A stretch of DNA of 64,000 bases, from NCBI RefSeq assembly GCF_002741055.1, contig NZ_CP016809.1:5434501-5498500 (forward strand), given 5' to 3'. The notes under the pieces are model-generated. The model saw nothing but the letters and a program-made list of their open reading frames with translations, searched no databases and had not been told where the DNA came from. Of this stretch, positions 26,681 through 35,192 are shown piece by piece. Position 1 is the stretch's first letter. Every line of letters begins with the position of its first letter. The position numbers and the translations under genes are program-made. The DNA is from Paenibacillus ihbetae. GTDB lineage: Bacteria; Bacillota; Bacilli; Paenibacillales; Paenibacillaceae.

Positions 26681-27796
26681 GTGGATAAAAAGGTGCTTGT
26701 CGTCTTCGGGACGCGACCGGAAGCCATCAAAATGGCTCCCTTGGTCAAGGAGCTGGAGCAGACCCCGGGCTTTACGCCGGTCGTCTGTGTCACCGGGCAG
26801 CATCGGGAGATGCTCGATCAGGTGCTCCAATTTTTTGATATTCATGCTGACATGGATTTGAAGTTGATGAAGGAAGGACAGAGCCTGTACAGCTTGAGCG
26901 CGGATCTGCTCCGGGGGATGGAGGAGGTCCTGCAGAAGAATAAATATGATATGGTGCTGGTCCATGGCGACACGACGACGGCTTTCATCGGAGCCTTGGC
27001 GGCATATTATGCGAAGGTGCCGATCGGCCATGTCGAGGCGGGTCTTAGAACCTATGACAAGTACGCGCCTTTTCCCGAGGAAATGAACCGGGAGTGGATC
27101 GGGCGGGTTGCGGACATGCATTTTGCCCCGACGAAGCTGGCGGCGGAGCATCTATTGGAGGAGAATCGGACCCGGCATATCTACGTAACGGGAAACACGG
27201 GGATCGATGCGATGAAATGGACGCTGAGTGCGCCGTTTACGCATCCGCTGCAGCGCAAGCTCAGAAAGGATACGCGCTGGATTCTGATGACCATGCATCG
27301 CAGAGAGAACTGGGGCGAGCCGATGAACCATGTGTTTCAAGCGATCAAACAGCTGGTCCGGGAAATTCCGGACATCGAGGTGATCTATCCGGTGCATCCG
27401 AATCCTGCGATTCAGAAGGCGGTATCGGATGGATTGGCGGGAGAGGATCGGGTGCACCTGACTGCACCGCTGGATGTCGTGGATCTGCACCATATCATGA
27501 AGCGCTCGTACATGGTGCTCACCGATTCCGGCGGCATTCAGGAGGAGGCTCCTTCTCTTGGCAAGCCGGTGCTTGTTCTGCGCGACAAGACGGAGAGGCC
27601 GGAAGGCGTGATCGCGGGAACTTTGAAATGCGTTGGGACAGAGACGGAAGCCGTCGTAAAGGGAATCAAGGAGCTGCTATTCGATGCGAAGGCATACGCG
27701 GCCATGGCCAAGGCGGCCAATCCGTTCGGGGACGGCACCGCCTCTGCCCAAATCGTAAGCGCAATCCGCGATTATTTTGACTCAACTGATAGATAG
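26681..27796 (+). CDS. wecB: UDP-N-acetylglucosamine 2-epimerase (non-hydrolysing)
   Basis: A 371-residue GT-B fold enzyme that interconverts UDP-GlcNAc and UDP-ManNAc, the precursor for teichoic-acid linkage units and many surface glycans. Signatures: VFGTRPEAIKMAPLV, VCVTGQHREMLDQ, VHGDTTTAF, GHVEAGLRTYDKYAPFPEEMNRE and LTDSGGIQEEAPSLGKPVLVLRDKTERPEG. GTG 26681 is chosen, with GTGAGGAG upstream; a GTG at 26663 is also in frame. Placed divergently from the glycosyltransferase run, it probably supplies ManNAc for the same glycan. MnaA is an equivalent name. Confidence 0.93.
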   Translation: MDKKVLVVFGTRPEAIKMAPLVKELEQTPGFTPVVCVTGQHREMLDQVLQFFDIHADMDLKLMKEGQSLYSLSADLLRGMEEVLQKNKYDMVLVHGDTTTAFIGALAAYYAKVPIGHVEAGLRTYDKYAPFPEEMNREWIGRVADMHFAPTKLAAEHLLEENRTRHIYVTGNTGIDAMKWTLSAPFTHPLQRKLRKDTRWILMTMHRRENWGEPMNHVFQAIKQLVREIPDIEVIYPVHPNPAIQKAVSDGLAGEDRVHLTAPLDVVDLHHIMKRSYMVLTDSGGIQEEAPSLGKPVLVLRDKTERPEGVIAGTLKCVGTETEAVVKGIKELLFDAKAYAAMAKAANPFGDGTASAQIVSAIRDYFDSTDR

Positions 27797-27877
27797 GTGC
27801 TTTGCGGCTCGCTGGATTTTGCCTCCCGCAAAGGTTTATAATAGAAGATAAGATCTAAAGCGAAAGGATTTTTAGTT

Positions 27878-28525
27878 ATGGCAAATACGCACGTTTATCC
27901 GCGCAGGGAGGAAATCGCTAATGCCATTACCCATGGCATAGGGGCGGCGCTCAGCGTGGCCGCGCTGGTGCTCCTGATCGTGTTTTCCAGTCTGAAAGGC
28001 ACGGCATGGCATGTGGTGAGCTTCACGATTTACGGTACGACGATGCTGCTGCTGTATTTGAATTCCACGCTCGTGCACAGCCTCAAGGAGGGGAAGGCGA
28101 AGGACTTCTTCGAGTTCATGGACCATTCCTCCATCTACTTGTTCATTGCCGGGACCTATACGCCGTTTCTGCTCGTCGCCGTCCGCGGCACGCTTGGCTG
28201 GAGCCTGTTCGGCGTGGTATGGGGAATTGCGATTGCAGGCTGCATATTTAAAGCGTTCTTTGTGAAAAAGTTTCTGTTTCTGTCGACCATCTTTTACATT
28301 GCAATGGGCTGGCTGATCGTGATCGCCTGGAATCCGCTGACCGCCGTGGTTGCGCCCCAAGGCATTAACCTGCTTGTACTTGGAGGCCTTCTGTACACGC
28401 TGGGCACGATTTTCTATGTATGGCGCGGCTTCCCGTATCACCATGCCATCTGGCATTTGTTCGTGCTGGCCGGTTCGGTCCTTCATTTCTTTGCGATTTT
28501 GATATACCTTCTTCCGATCGGATGA
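27878..28525 (+). CDS. hemolysin III / PAQR-family membrane protein
   Basis: A 215-residue seven-helix membrane protein. The conserved motifs are EEIANAITHGIGAALS near the N-terminus, LVHSLKEGKAKDFFEFMDHSSIYLFIAGTYTPF in the middle and FPYHHAIWHLFVLAGSVLHFFA at the end; these supply the Ser/His/Asp residues of the CREST (PAQR/hydrolase) superfamily. The name hemolysin III is historical; the real activity in bacilli (YplQ) is unproven. ATG 27878 has AAAGGA nine bases upstream. It lies between wecB and ylxM and is probably independent. Confidence 0.88.
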   Translation: MANTHVYPRREEIANAITHGIGAALSVAALVLLIVFSSLKGTAWHVVSFTIYGTTMLLLYLNSTLVHSLKEGKAKDFFEFMDHSSIYLFIAGTYTPFLLVAVRGTLGWSLFGVVWGIAIAGCIFKAFFVKKFLFLSTIFYIAMGWLIVIAWNPLTAVVAPQGINLLVLGGLLYTLGTIFYVWRGFPYHHAIWHLFVLAGSVLHFFAILIYLLPIG

Positions 28526-28577
28526 AGGGCTGCATACACCGTTGATCACCAAATTGAAGGATGACAAGGGAAATATC

Positions 28578-28606
28578 TTGACATCCTTCTTTGTTTTATG
28601 TATGAT
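28578..28606 (+). promoter_or_regulatory. promoter of ylxM-ffh-rpsP operon
   Basis: TTGACA (28578-28583) and TATGAT (28601-28606) with a 17-base spacer, 55 bases before ylxM. Confidence 0.85.
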
Positions 28607-28660
28607 AAGTTTCGTTAAGTGAACTGTAAAGTGTTTTTCCTTGACGAGGGGGTGCCCTGC

Positions 28661-29017
28661 ATGAGTCAGGAGAATCGGCTCGAGAAGACGAATCGGATCA
28701 ATCTGTTGTTCGATTTCTATGAGCAGCTGCTGACAGAGAAGCAGCGGACCTTTCTGAAATATTACTTTCTGGATGATTTCTCCCTGGGGGAAATCGCAGG
28801 AGAATTTGAAATCAGCCGTCAGGCCGTTTACGAGCATATTAAACGCGCGGAGCAGGTGCTGGAGTCCTATGAAGAGAAGCTGGGGCTTCTGAAGAAGCAC
28901 GACGCGCGGATCCGTGAGCTGGATAAGCTTCAGGAACGGCTCGCGGTCAGCGGATTGAATGATGAAGAGAAACACGTGATGACCGACATGGTTGAACGAT
29001 TGAAGATATGGGATTAA
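28661..29017 (+). CDS. ylxM: YlxM/p13-like SRP-associated HTH protein
   Basis: A 118-residue protein of the UPF0122 (YlxM) family, encoded directly upstream of ffh in most Firmicutes and shown in streptococci to modulate SRP assembly. The sigma-70 region 4-like HTH is [44 protein letters not shown] 28661 follows GAGGGGGTG; an in-frame start at 28619 lies close to the promoter and is unlikely. The gene leads into ffh after 21 bases. Confidence 0.95.
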   Translation: MSQENRLEKTNRINLLFDFYEQLLTEKQRTFLKYYFLDDFSLGEIAGEFEISRQAVYEHIKRAEQVLESYEEKLGLLKKHDARIRELDKLQERLAVSGLNDEEKHVMTDMVERLKIWD

Positions 29018-29038
29018 GTACGAACGGAGGTGGCGGAT

Positions 29039-30418
29039 ATGGCGTTTGAAGGATTGACCAGCAGACTGCAGAACGTATTCAGCAAGCTTCGCGGCAAGGG
29101 CAAGGTATCCGAGGAAGATGTAACAGCCGCCATGCGTGAGGTTCGGCTCGCGCTATTGGAAGCCGATGTTAACTTCAAAGTGGTTAAGGATTTTGTGGCC
29201 AAGGTGAAGGAGAAGGCCATCGGGAAAGAAGTGATGGACAGCTTCACGCCCGGCATGGTCATCATCGATATCGTTAATAAAGAATTGACCGAGCTGATGG
29301 GGGGAACCCAGTCGAAGCTGGCCAAGAGCAGCAAGCCGCCTACGGTGATCATGATGGCGGGTCTGCAAGGTGCAGGTAAGACGACGACCTCGGGCAAGCT
29401 GGCGAAGCTGCTGCAGAAGCAGAACAGCCGCCCGCTGCTCGTTGCAGGCGATATTTACCGTCCGGCTGCGATCAAGCAGCTTCAGGTGCTTGGCGAACAG
29501 ATTAAAGTGCCGGTGTTCTCGCTCGGAGACAAGACAAGCCCGGTGGAGATTGCAAAGCAGGGCTTGCAGCATGCCAAGGACAACGGCCATGATTATGTCA
29601 TTATCGATACCGCCGGACGCCTTCATGTCGATGAAGAGCTGATGGAGGAGCTGAAGCAAATTCACAGCGCGGTGAACCCCGATGAGGTTCTGCTCGTGGT
29701 GGATGCCATGACAGGTCAGGACGCGGTGAATGTGGCTGAGAGCTTCAATCAGCAGCTGACACTGACCGGCGTCGTGCTGACCAAGCTCGACGGCGATACC
29801 CGCGGCGGCGCGGCATTGTCGGTCAAGGCCGTAACCGGATGTCCGATCAAGTTCGCCGCGCTCGGCGAGAAGATCGATGCGCTTGAGCCCTTCCATCCGG
29901 AACGGATGGCTTCCCGGATTCTCGGCATGGGCGATATGCTCTCCTTGATCGAGAAGGCGCAATCGAACATCGATGCCGACAAAGCGAAGGAAATGGAACG
30001 TAAAATGCGCAACGCGGAGTTTACGTTCGAGGATTTCCTGGAGCAGATGGAGCAGGTGAAGAAGCTCGGACCGCTCGATCAGCTGATGGATATGATCCCC
30101 GGCATGGGCAAGATGAAGCAGGCGAAGGATCTCAAGGTGGACGAGAAGCAGATGGGACGCATCGAAGCGATTGTGCACTCGATGACGACCGAAGAGAAGC
30201 AGCAGCCTGATATCATCAACCATAACCGCCGCAAGCGGATTGCCGCAGGCAGCGGAACATCGCTCGCCGAGGTGAACCGCCTCATCAAGCAATTCGATGA
30301 AATGCGGCGCGTCATGAAGCAGTTCTCGGATATGATGGGCCCTAAGGGCGGCAAGAACAAGGCGTTGAAACAGCTTAAAGGATTAACCGGCAAAGGAATG
30401 AAGTTTCCTTTCCGTTAA
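29039..30418 (+). CDS. ffh: signal recognition particle protein Ffh
   Basis: A 459-residue SRP54 GTPase. N domain residues 1-95; G1 is MAGLQGAGKTTTSGKLA (from 106), then DIYRPAAIKQL, IDTAGRLHVD and LTKLDGDTRGGAAL; the C-terminal methionine-rich M domain (about 300-430) includes MDMIPGMGKMKQ and the RNA-binding NHNRRKRIAAGSG. It binds signal sequences and the small cytoplasmic RNA and docks to FtsY. ATG 29039 follows GGAGGTGGCGGAT. Downstream is rpsP. Confidence 0.98.
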   Translation: MAFEGLTSRLQNVFSKLRGKGKVSEEDVTAAMREVRLALLEADVNFKVVKDFVAKVKEKAIGKEVMDSFTPGMVIIDIVNKELTELMGGTQSKLAKSSKPPTVIMMAGLQGAGKTTTSGKLAKLLQKQNSRPLLVAGDIYRPAAIKQLQVLGEQIKVPVFSLGDKTSPVEIAKQGLQHAKDNGHDYVIIDTAGRLHVDEELMEELKQIHSAVNPDEVLLVVDAMTGQDAVNVAESFNQQLTLTGVVLTKLDGDTRGGAALSVKAVTGCPIKFAALGEKIDALEPFHPERMASRILGMGDMLSLIEKAQSNIDADKAKEMERKMRNAEFTFEDFLEQMEQVKKLGPLDQLMDMIPGMGKMKQAKDLKVDEKQMGRIEAIVHSMTTEEKQQPDIINHNRRKRIAAGSGTSLAEVNRLIKQFDEMRRVMKQFSDMMGPKGGKNKALKQLKGLTGKGMKFPFR

Positions 30419-30463
30419 GAAGGATAGATGCAAGGACATCTGTTGAAGGAGGTGAATGTTGAA

Positions 30464-30736
30464 ATGGCAGTACGTATTCGTCTGAAACGCATGGGTGCTC
30501 ACAAGGCTCCTTTCTACCGCGTGGTGGTTTCCGATTCCCGTTCCCCGCGTGATGGTCGTTTTATCGAGGAAATCGGTTATTACAATCCGGTTGCACAACC
30601 GGTTGAAGTTAAGATCGATGAGGAAAAAGCTCTTCAGTGGCTTCAAAACGGTGCGCAAGCATCCGATACCGTTCGCAACTTGCTGAGCAAAGCGGGCGTT
30701 ATGAAGAAGTTCCATGAGCTGAAGCATCAGAAATAA
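30464..30736 (+). CDS. rpsP: 30S ribosomal protein S16
   Basis: A 90-residue protein beginning [37 protein letters not shown], the S16 signature. AAGGAGGTGAATGTTGAA precedes ATG 30464; the 12 codons in frame upstream are leader. It forms part of the ffh-rpsP-khpA unit. Confidence 0.98.
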   Translation: MAVRIRLKRMGAHKAPFYRVVVSDSRSPRDGRFIEEIGYYNPVAQPVEVKIDEEKALQWLQNGAQASDTVRNLLSKAGVMKKFHELKHQK

Positions 30737-30757
30737 GACTGATCGCGAGGGTTATCT

Positions 30758-30988
30758 ATGGAAGAATTAGTTCGCGTTATTGCTAAGGCTTTAGTGGATC
30801 ATCCAGAAGATGTGACTGTTAAGACAGTTGAGAAGGAGCACCTGATTGTATATGAGCTGCACGTGCATCCTGACGATGTCGGGAAGGTCATAGGCAAGCA
30901 GGGGCGTATCGCCAAATCACTGCGTACAGTCGTAACATCAGCGGCAGTCAAAATGGATAAACGGGTGACCGTTGATATCATTTCTTAA
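30758..30988 (+). CDS. khpA: KH-domain RNA-binding protein KhpA (YlqC)
   Basis: A 76-residue single KH-domain protein. The GxxG loop is VGKVIGKQGRIAKSLRTVV (residues 42-60). In Firmicutes KhpA pairs with KhpB/Jag and influences cell elongation and RNA stability. It lies 21 bases after rpsP and is closed by the terminator at 30993-31034. Confidence 0.95.
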   Translation: MEELVRVIAKALVDHPEDVTVKTVEKEHLIVYELHVHPDDVGKVIGKQGRIAKSLRTVVTSAAVKMDKRVTVDIIS

Positions 30989-30992
30989 AATA

Positions 30993-31034
30993 TACGAAAG
31001 GGGGTTAGGATGCATGTCCTAGCCCTTTTTCGTA
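30993..31034 (+). terminator. terminator after khpA
   Basis: TACGAAAGGGGGTTAGGA pairs with TCCTAGCCCTTTTTCGTA (several G-U pairs) around a 6-base loop, with the T-tract inside the right arm. Confidence 0.8.
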
Positions 31035-31100
31035 CATGCTGAAGAAATCGGGGTTACTCTCATGTCAGCGATCATTCATTTTGTGTGCAGGAGGAACACC

Positions 31101-31622
31101 ATGTCAGAGAAGTTATTAACGGTAGGTAAAATCGTAAACACGCACGGCATTCGCGGCGAAGTCAAGGTCATGCCGTATTCGGATTTTGCAGACCAGCGCT
31201 TTGCGAGCAAGAGCAGGCTGCACATCGTTCCGGAGAAGGGAAGCCCGGTTGAGGTTACGGTGGAGACATCCCGCTTTCATAAGAATATGTATATTGTGAA
31301 ATTCAAGGAGCTTCACGGCATTAACGAGGTCGAGAAATTCAAGGGAGCTCTCTTGAAAATTACGGCCGATCTTCAAGAGGAGCTTCCGGAGAACGAATAT
31401 TACTTCCATGAGATCATCGGATGCCGTGTCGTCACGGATGAGGAGCCGGCCGAGGAGCTCGGCGTCATCTCCGAAATTTTGACCCCGGGCGCCAACGATG
31501 TCTGGGTCGTGAAGACGCCGAAGGGCAAACAGATTTTGCTCCCGGCGATCCCTGATGTGGTGCTCGATGTGGATAAAGAAGCCAAGCTGATCCGTGTTCA
31601 TCTGATGGAAGGGCTGTTATAA
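31101..31622 (+). CDS. rimM: 16S rRNA processing protein RimM
   Basis: A 173-residue 30S maturation factor. The N-terminal beta-barrel begins LTVGKIVNTHGIRGEVKV, and the C-terminal PRC-barrel contains ILTPGANDVWVVKTPKGKQILLPAIPDVV. It binds S19 and aids assembly of the 30S head. ATG 31101 follows GCAGGAGGAACACC; the frame to 31062 is leader. Its stop is three bases before trmD, an arrangement conserved across bacteria. Confidence 0.97.
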   Translation: MSEKLLTVGKIVNTHGIRGEVKVMPYSDFADQRFASKSRLHIVPEKGSPVEVTVETSRFHKNMYIVKFKELHGINEVEKFKGALLKITADLQEELPENEYYFHEIIGCRVVTDEEPAEELGVISEILTPGANDVWVVKTPKGKQILLPAIPDVVLDVDKEAKLIRVHLMEGLL

Positions 31623-31625
31623 ACG

Positions 31626-32441
31626 ATGAAGATCGATGTGTTGACGCTGTTCCCGGAAATGTTCGATGGCGTGTTTCATTCGAGTATTCTGGGCAAGGCT
31701 GCCGAGAAGGAGATTGTGAAGCTGAACGCCATCAACTTCCGTCCATATGCGGGCAATAAGCACGGTACAGTGGATGATACTCCGTACGGCGGCGGAGGCG
31801 GAATGGTGCTGAAGCCGGACCCGATCTTCGCGGCGGTGGAGGATATCTTGTCAAAGACAGAGCTTCCAGAGGGGCTGGGCTCGACTGAAGCGAACGATGA
31901 TCCTTCCAATGAATCGGTAGGGCGGAAGCGGCCTCGGGTTATTCTGATGTGTCCGCAAGGGGAGACGTTTACCCAGAGCAAAGCGGAGGAGCTGTCGCTG
32001 GAGGAGCATCTCATCTTCATCTGCGGTCATTATGAGGGCTATGACGAGCGAATTCGGGAGCATCTTGTAACCGATGAGCTGTCCATCGGAGATTATGTTC
32101 TTACCGGCGGGGAGCTGCCGGCCATGGTGATCATCGATTCCGTTGTCAGGCTTCTGCCTGGCGTGCTGGGCAATGAGACGTCAGCTGTAACGGACTCGTT
32201 CAGCACCGGACTGCTTGAATATCCGCATTATACAAGACCCGCTGAATTCCGCGGCTGGAAGGTCCCGGATATTCTGCTCAGCGGGCATCACGCCAATATC
32301 GATCGATGGCGGCGTGAGCAGGCGCTCCTGCGCACATGGCAGCGGCGTCCCGAATTGCTGGAGCGGCTCGAGCTGTCCAAGACGGATCAAGCCTTTCTCG
32401 ATAAGCTGCGCCGTCAAACCGAAGAACATACCGAATCATAG
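31626..32441 (+). CDS. trmD: tRNA (guanine37-N1)-methyltransferase TrmD
   Basis: A 271-residue SPOUT enzyme that methylates G37 of tRNAs reading CNN codons and so prevents frameshifting. Signatures: [13 protein letters not shown] at the start, [24 protein letters not shown], and the trefoil-knot motif [16 protein letters not shown] hydrophilic stretch of roughly 20 residues after position 80 ([20 protein letters not shown]) makes it slightly longer than the usual 240-250. It is the last gene of the block before the terminator at 32451-32480. Confidence 0.97.
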   Translation: MKIDVLTLFPEMFDGVFHSSILGKAAEKEIVKLNAINFRPYAGNKHGTVDDTPYGGGGGMVLKPDPIFAAVEDILSKTELPEGLGSTEANDDPSNESVGRKRPRVILMCPQGETFTQSKAEELSLEEHLIFICGHYEGYDERIREHLVTDELSIGDYVLTGGELPAMVIIDSVVRLLPGVLGNETSAVTDSFSTGLLEYPHYTRPAEFRGWKVPDILLSGHHANIDRWRREQALLRTWQRRPELLERLELSKTDQAFLDKLRRQTEEHTES

Positions 32442-32450
32442 CAATAAGGG

Positions 32451-32480
32451 AAGAGGCCTGAAGCATCCGGGCCTTTTTTT
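32451..32480 (+). terminator. terminator after trmD
   Basis: AAGAGGCC and GGCCTTTTT form the stem with an 11-base loop, followed by more T residues. Confidence 0.75.
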
Positions 32481-32679
32481 CGTTTTTCTCATAATACAAA
32501 GGCCGTGCCTTACATAAAGTAGTGATAATCTGAATTATTAAGAGGGCCATCCGATTCGTGCGGTGTATGCGGTAACGGCTGCTTCAGTTGCCGGCATAAT
32601 CGATAAGAATGAAGCGCAGTGCATTAATTACTCGTTGTATGGGGGATCGACGACAGAGCGTAAGGGGTGAGAGGGACTT

Positions 32680-34299
32680 ATGCGGGGGAGAAGAAACGGC
32701 GGGCGGCCGAGAGCAGGGATTCGGGAAGCTGGATCAGGCACGATTCGAGTAAGGAAGGCGCACTCGACGCAGTATATCACGTTGACACAGCAAATAGCGG
32801 AATTGCTCAGCACCTTCGCGCGGCAACCGGAATACGAGGATTTTACCAGAATCAAAGCGACGCTGCAAAGCTTGAATGAGGTTGTCTCCAAGATGGGATT
32901 TACGGCACGGGAGCGGCGGGCATTCCGGCAGACGGTACAGCAGGTAGCTACGATTCCGAATACGAATAACTTGCCTCAGATATGGACCAGGATCGATGCC
33001 GCGCTGGGTCTGATTCGGTCTTACGGTGAGCGGATCGGAGTCGAGGAGGCAATCGTTCAGGTCATAACCGGTTTACAGGAGGAGGTTCCGGGAACCAAAA
33101 GCCCCGGTGCTGACCCAGAAGATCCGGTGAATCCGACCAACCCGTCACTGCTTGACCGAACGGGAGCTGATAAGGATCCCGGGCAAGGGACGAGAGTGCA
33201 TCTTAGCGCGTTTGTGCAGGAGGTAAACGTACAGCCAAGCCGCTTCGAAGATACGTCTCGGCAGCGTGCACAGCCCCGGGAGTCAACGGGAGAGATGCTT
33301 ACGCTCCTGCCGTCCAGCGGGACGGAAGCGTTATCGGAGCCTTTCGATCAACAGCTGAAGAGCGGTGCACACGCGCATTTGGTGGAGGTCGCTGAGCAGG
33401 AAATGCCTGCTCTTGAGCCGGAAACGGCATCGCACGCCTTACCGCCTGCGGCAAGGACAAGTTCAGAGGTTGCTCGGGAGGATACCGTCCAGCAGGACCC
33501 GGAAGGCTTGCAGCGAAGGTCCCAGCACGAGCCGGGTGCCGCTGATGGCCAGGGGCGCACAGATGCAATAGAAATGTCGGGACCGGCCGTTCCAGAAGGG
33601 AAGACATTACCGATAGCTCCAACAGAACTGGAGGAGGGATCGGGGGAAGAGACAGCGGGAACAACAGAGACAGTCTCACTTGCACCTCAGGAACTAGCCA
33701 GAGCCTCCGGAGAAGACGGAGGTCGTCCAACCGGAAGTATCGGGCCGGCCGGCTTGCACAAGCCCTCAGGGGCCTCTGAAGCGATGGAGGCTGCAGAAAC
33801 TGCAGGAGCGATCAGCTCAAGGGTACCGCATGGCCCGGAGAACGAAAGGGATCAAGCCGATGCCGCCCGTATCCAAGCGAGCGGACCGCCAGGACCGGGT
33901 CTATCCGAGCCGGTGATCGGAGGCACCTTGCTGTATACGGGGGAAAGCGGAACCCAGCTTGTCAAACCCCAATCACCTGTCGTTTTTACGGCTAGCACGG
34001 TGCAGGGGGTGTCGTTTAACGGCACCGATGCATTAACGATTACGTCAGCGGGGTTCTACTATCTGGAATGGAGGATATCACTCCCGTCCGTTCAATCCGT
34101 CCCTAGCGCTTTCGGAATCGTCCAGGATGGAAATACGAGCGGCACAGCCGGCCTTCATACGAGTCAAGGCAAAGCCTTAGTGTCGGGATCCGCCGTCTTG
34201 AACTGTAGTGTTGGCAATACGCTGGCGCTTTATAATCATTCGCAGGCGTCAGTATCGATAAAAGCCTCCCAACTATCCATATCCAAAATCAGAAATTAG
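32680..34299 (+). CDS. BclA C-terminal-like surface protein with a collagen-poor linker
   Basis: A 539-residue protein in three parts. Residues 1-28 are basic and lack a signal peptide; 30-135 look helical (LTQQIAELLSTFARQPEYED, ERRAFRQTVQQVATIPN). Residues 140-402 are a low-complexity, Glu/Gly/Pro/Ala/Ser-rich linker with no hydrophobic core. A short GPPGPG remnant at about 403 precedes a C-terminal jelly-roll of about 125 residues (VVFTASTVQGVSFNGTDALTITSAGFYYLEWRIS) that resembles the BclA C-terminal/C1q-TNF-like domain of exosporium filaments. BclA proteins normally carry long GXX collagen repeats there. ATG 32680 follows AAGGGGTGAGAGGGAC. A spore-surface role is inferred, not shown. It lies between trmD and rplS. 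Confidence 0.65.
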   Translation: MRGRRNGGRPRAGIREAGSGTIRVRKAHSTQYITLTQQIAELLSTFARQPEYEDFTRIKATLQSLNEVVSKMGFTARERRAFRQTVQQVATIPNTNNLPQIWTRIDAALGLIRSYGERIGVEEAIVQVITGLQEEVPGTKSPGADPEDPVNPTNPSLLDRTGADKDPGQGTRVHLSAFVQEVNVQPSRFEDTSRQRAQPRESTGEMLTLLPSSGTEALSEPFDQQLKSGAHAHLVEVAEQEMPALEPETASHALPPAARTSSEVAREDTVQQDPEGLQRRSQHEPGAADGQGRTDAIEMSGPAVPEGKTLPIAPTELEEGSGEETAGTTETVSLAPQELARASGEDGGRPTGSIGPAGLHKPSGASEAMEAAETAGAISSRVPHGPENERDQADAARIQASGPPGPGLSEPVIGGTLLYTGESGTQLVKPQSPVVFTASTVQGVSFNGTDALTITSAGFYYLEWRISLPSVQSVPSAFGIVQDGNTSGTAGLHTSQGKALVSGSAVLNCSVGNTLALYNHSQASVSIKASQLSISKIRN

Positions 34300-34374
34300 T
34301 TTGTTGGTGCATCGTTCTAATTGATGGGTAATATGTACTTGTGAACAACGAGAAGGTCTAGGAGGTATACGGAA

Positions 34375-34518
34375 ATGACTGAACATACCAACCATTACGA
34401 ATCCAGCAACGAAAAAAACGACAATACCGATGTCCAGTTCCGCACAGTGGACGATATCCTCGAATATTACGGCAAGCGTCATAAAGGCATCCAGGATGCA
34501 AAAGAATCCGTGAACTAA
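34375..34518 (+). CDS. 47-residue hydrophilic small protein
   Basis: A short gene with an excellent ribosome binding site (GGAGG at 34361-34365, nine bases before ATG 34375) and its own terminator right after the stop. The product is hydrophilic: an Asn/Glu/His-rich head (MTEHTNHYESSNEKNDNTD), then QFRTVDDILEYYGKRHKGI, which looks like one amphipathic helix. I do not recognise the family. Expression as a monocistronic small protein is likely from the signals; it has no membrane segment. Confidence 0.65.
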   Translation: MTEHTNHYESSNEKNDNTDVQFRTVDDILEYYGKRHKGIQDAKESVN

Positions 34519-34527
34519 CCGCTCCCG

Positions 34528-34564
34528 AACCACCTTCGGCTTGTAACCGCAGGTGGTTTTTTCA
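34528..34564 (+). terminator. terminator of the 47-residue gene
   Basis: AACCACCT (34528-34535) and AGGTGGTT (34551-34558) with a 15-base loop, followed by TTTTTTC. Confidence 0.8.
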
Positions 34565-34615
34565 TTGGAATACGCCAAGATCTGGCTTAACGAACAGACG
34601 GATCAACAATTTTAC

Positions 34616-34645
34616 TTGATTCAGCCCATAAAATATGTTAATATT
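34616..34645 (+). promoter_or_regulatory. promoter of rplS
   Basis: TTGATT (34616-34621) and TAATAT (34640-34645) with an 18-base spacer, about 100 bases upstream of rplS. Confidence 0.55.
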
Positions 34646-34654
34646 TCTTTTGTT

Positions 34655-34739
34655 GTGAGTACGGTGGTCCGCTGCGGATAATGAAGGAAACGAATGATGA
34701 TTTCCGGAAGATGCAAGAACGCCTGTGTGAGAGGAGGGA
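34655..34739 (+). ncRNA. putative L19 leader RNA
   Basis: The roughly 90-base untranslated leader of rplS contains short self-complementary segments (GGTGGTCCGCTGCGG; GGAAACGAATGATGATTTCC). Firmicutes carry a described L19 leader at this position that mediates autoregulation by L19. The call rests mainly on position; I could not score the covariance model. Confidence 0.4.
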
Positions 34740-34746
34740 GTCCTAG

Positions 34747-35091
34747 ATGAATATCGTACAAGCGATTACTCAAGAACAACTGCGCAAGGATATTCCGAGC
34801 TTTCGTCCTGGTGACACTTTGAAAGTGCACGTTAAGGTTATCGAGGGATCTCGTGAGCGTATCCAGCTGTTCGAAGGTGTAGTAATTAAACGTCGCGGTG
34901 GCGGAATCAGTGAGACTTTTACGGTTCGTAAAATTTCTTACGGTGTTGGTGTGGAAAGAACTTTCCCAATCAACTCGCCAAAAATCGAGAAAATCGAAGT
35001 GGCTCGCCGTGGTAAAGTGCGTCGTGCGAAGCTTTATTATCTTCGTGAACTGCGCGGTAAAGCAGCGAGAATTAAAGAAATTCGTCGTTAA
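34747..35091 (+). CDS. rplS: 50S ribosomal protein L19
   Basis: A 114-residue protein at the 30S-50S interface. Signature segments: [46 protein letters not shown] and the basic tail [37 protein letters not shown] precedes the ATG. It has its own promoter and terminator, separate from trmD. Confidence 0.98.
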   Translation: MNIVQAITQEQLRKDIPSFRPGDTLKVHVKVIEGSRERIQLFEGVVIKRRGGGISETFTVRKISYGVGVERTFPINSPKIEKIEVARRGKVRRAKLYYLRELRGKAARIKEIRR

Positions 35092-35103
35092 TTACAAGGC
35101 GGT

Positions 35104-35137
35104 AAAGGGGGCTTGTGCGTATATACAAGCCCCTTTT
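35104..35137 (+). terminator. terminator after rplS
   Basis: AAAGGGGGCTTGT pairs with ACAAGCCCCTTTT around an 8-base AT-rich loop. Confidence 0.85.
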
Positions 35138-35192
35138 GTATATCCAAAATTTGCGATAGAACGACGTAATCGTTAGAGAAGGACGGTGGATT

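Noticed and set aside
27872..28975. 367-codon minus-strand frame across the hemolysin III and ylxM genes
   Set aside because: It crosses two conserved plus-strand genes and the ylxM promoter, with no family similarity.
29153..30292. 379-codon open frame opposite ffh
   Set aside because: Antisense shadow of ffh with no domain or start signal.
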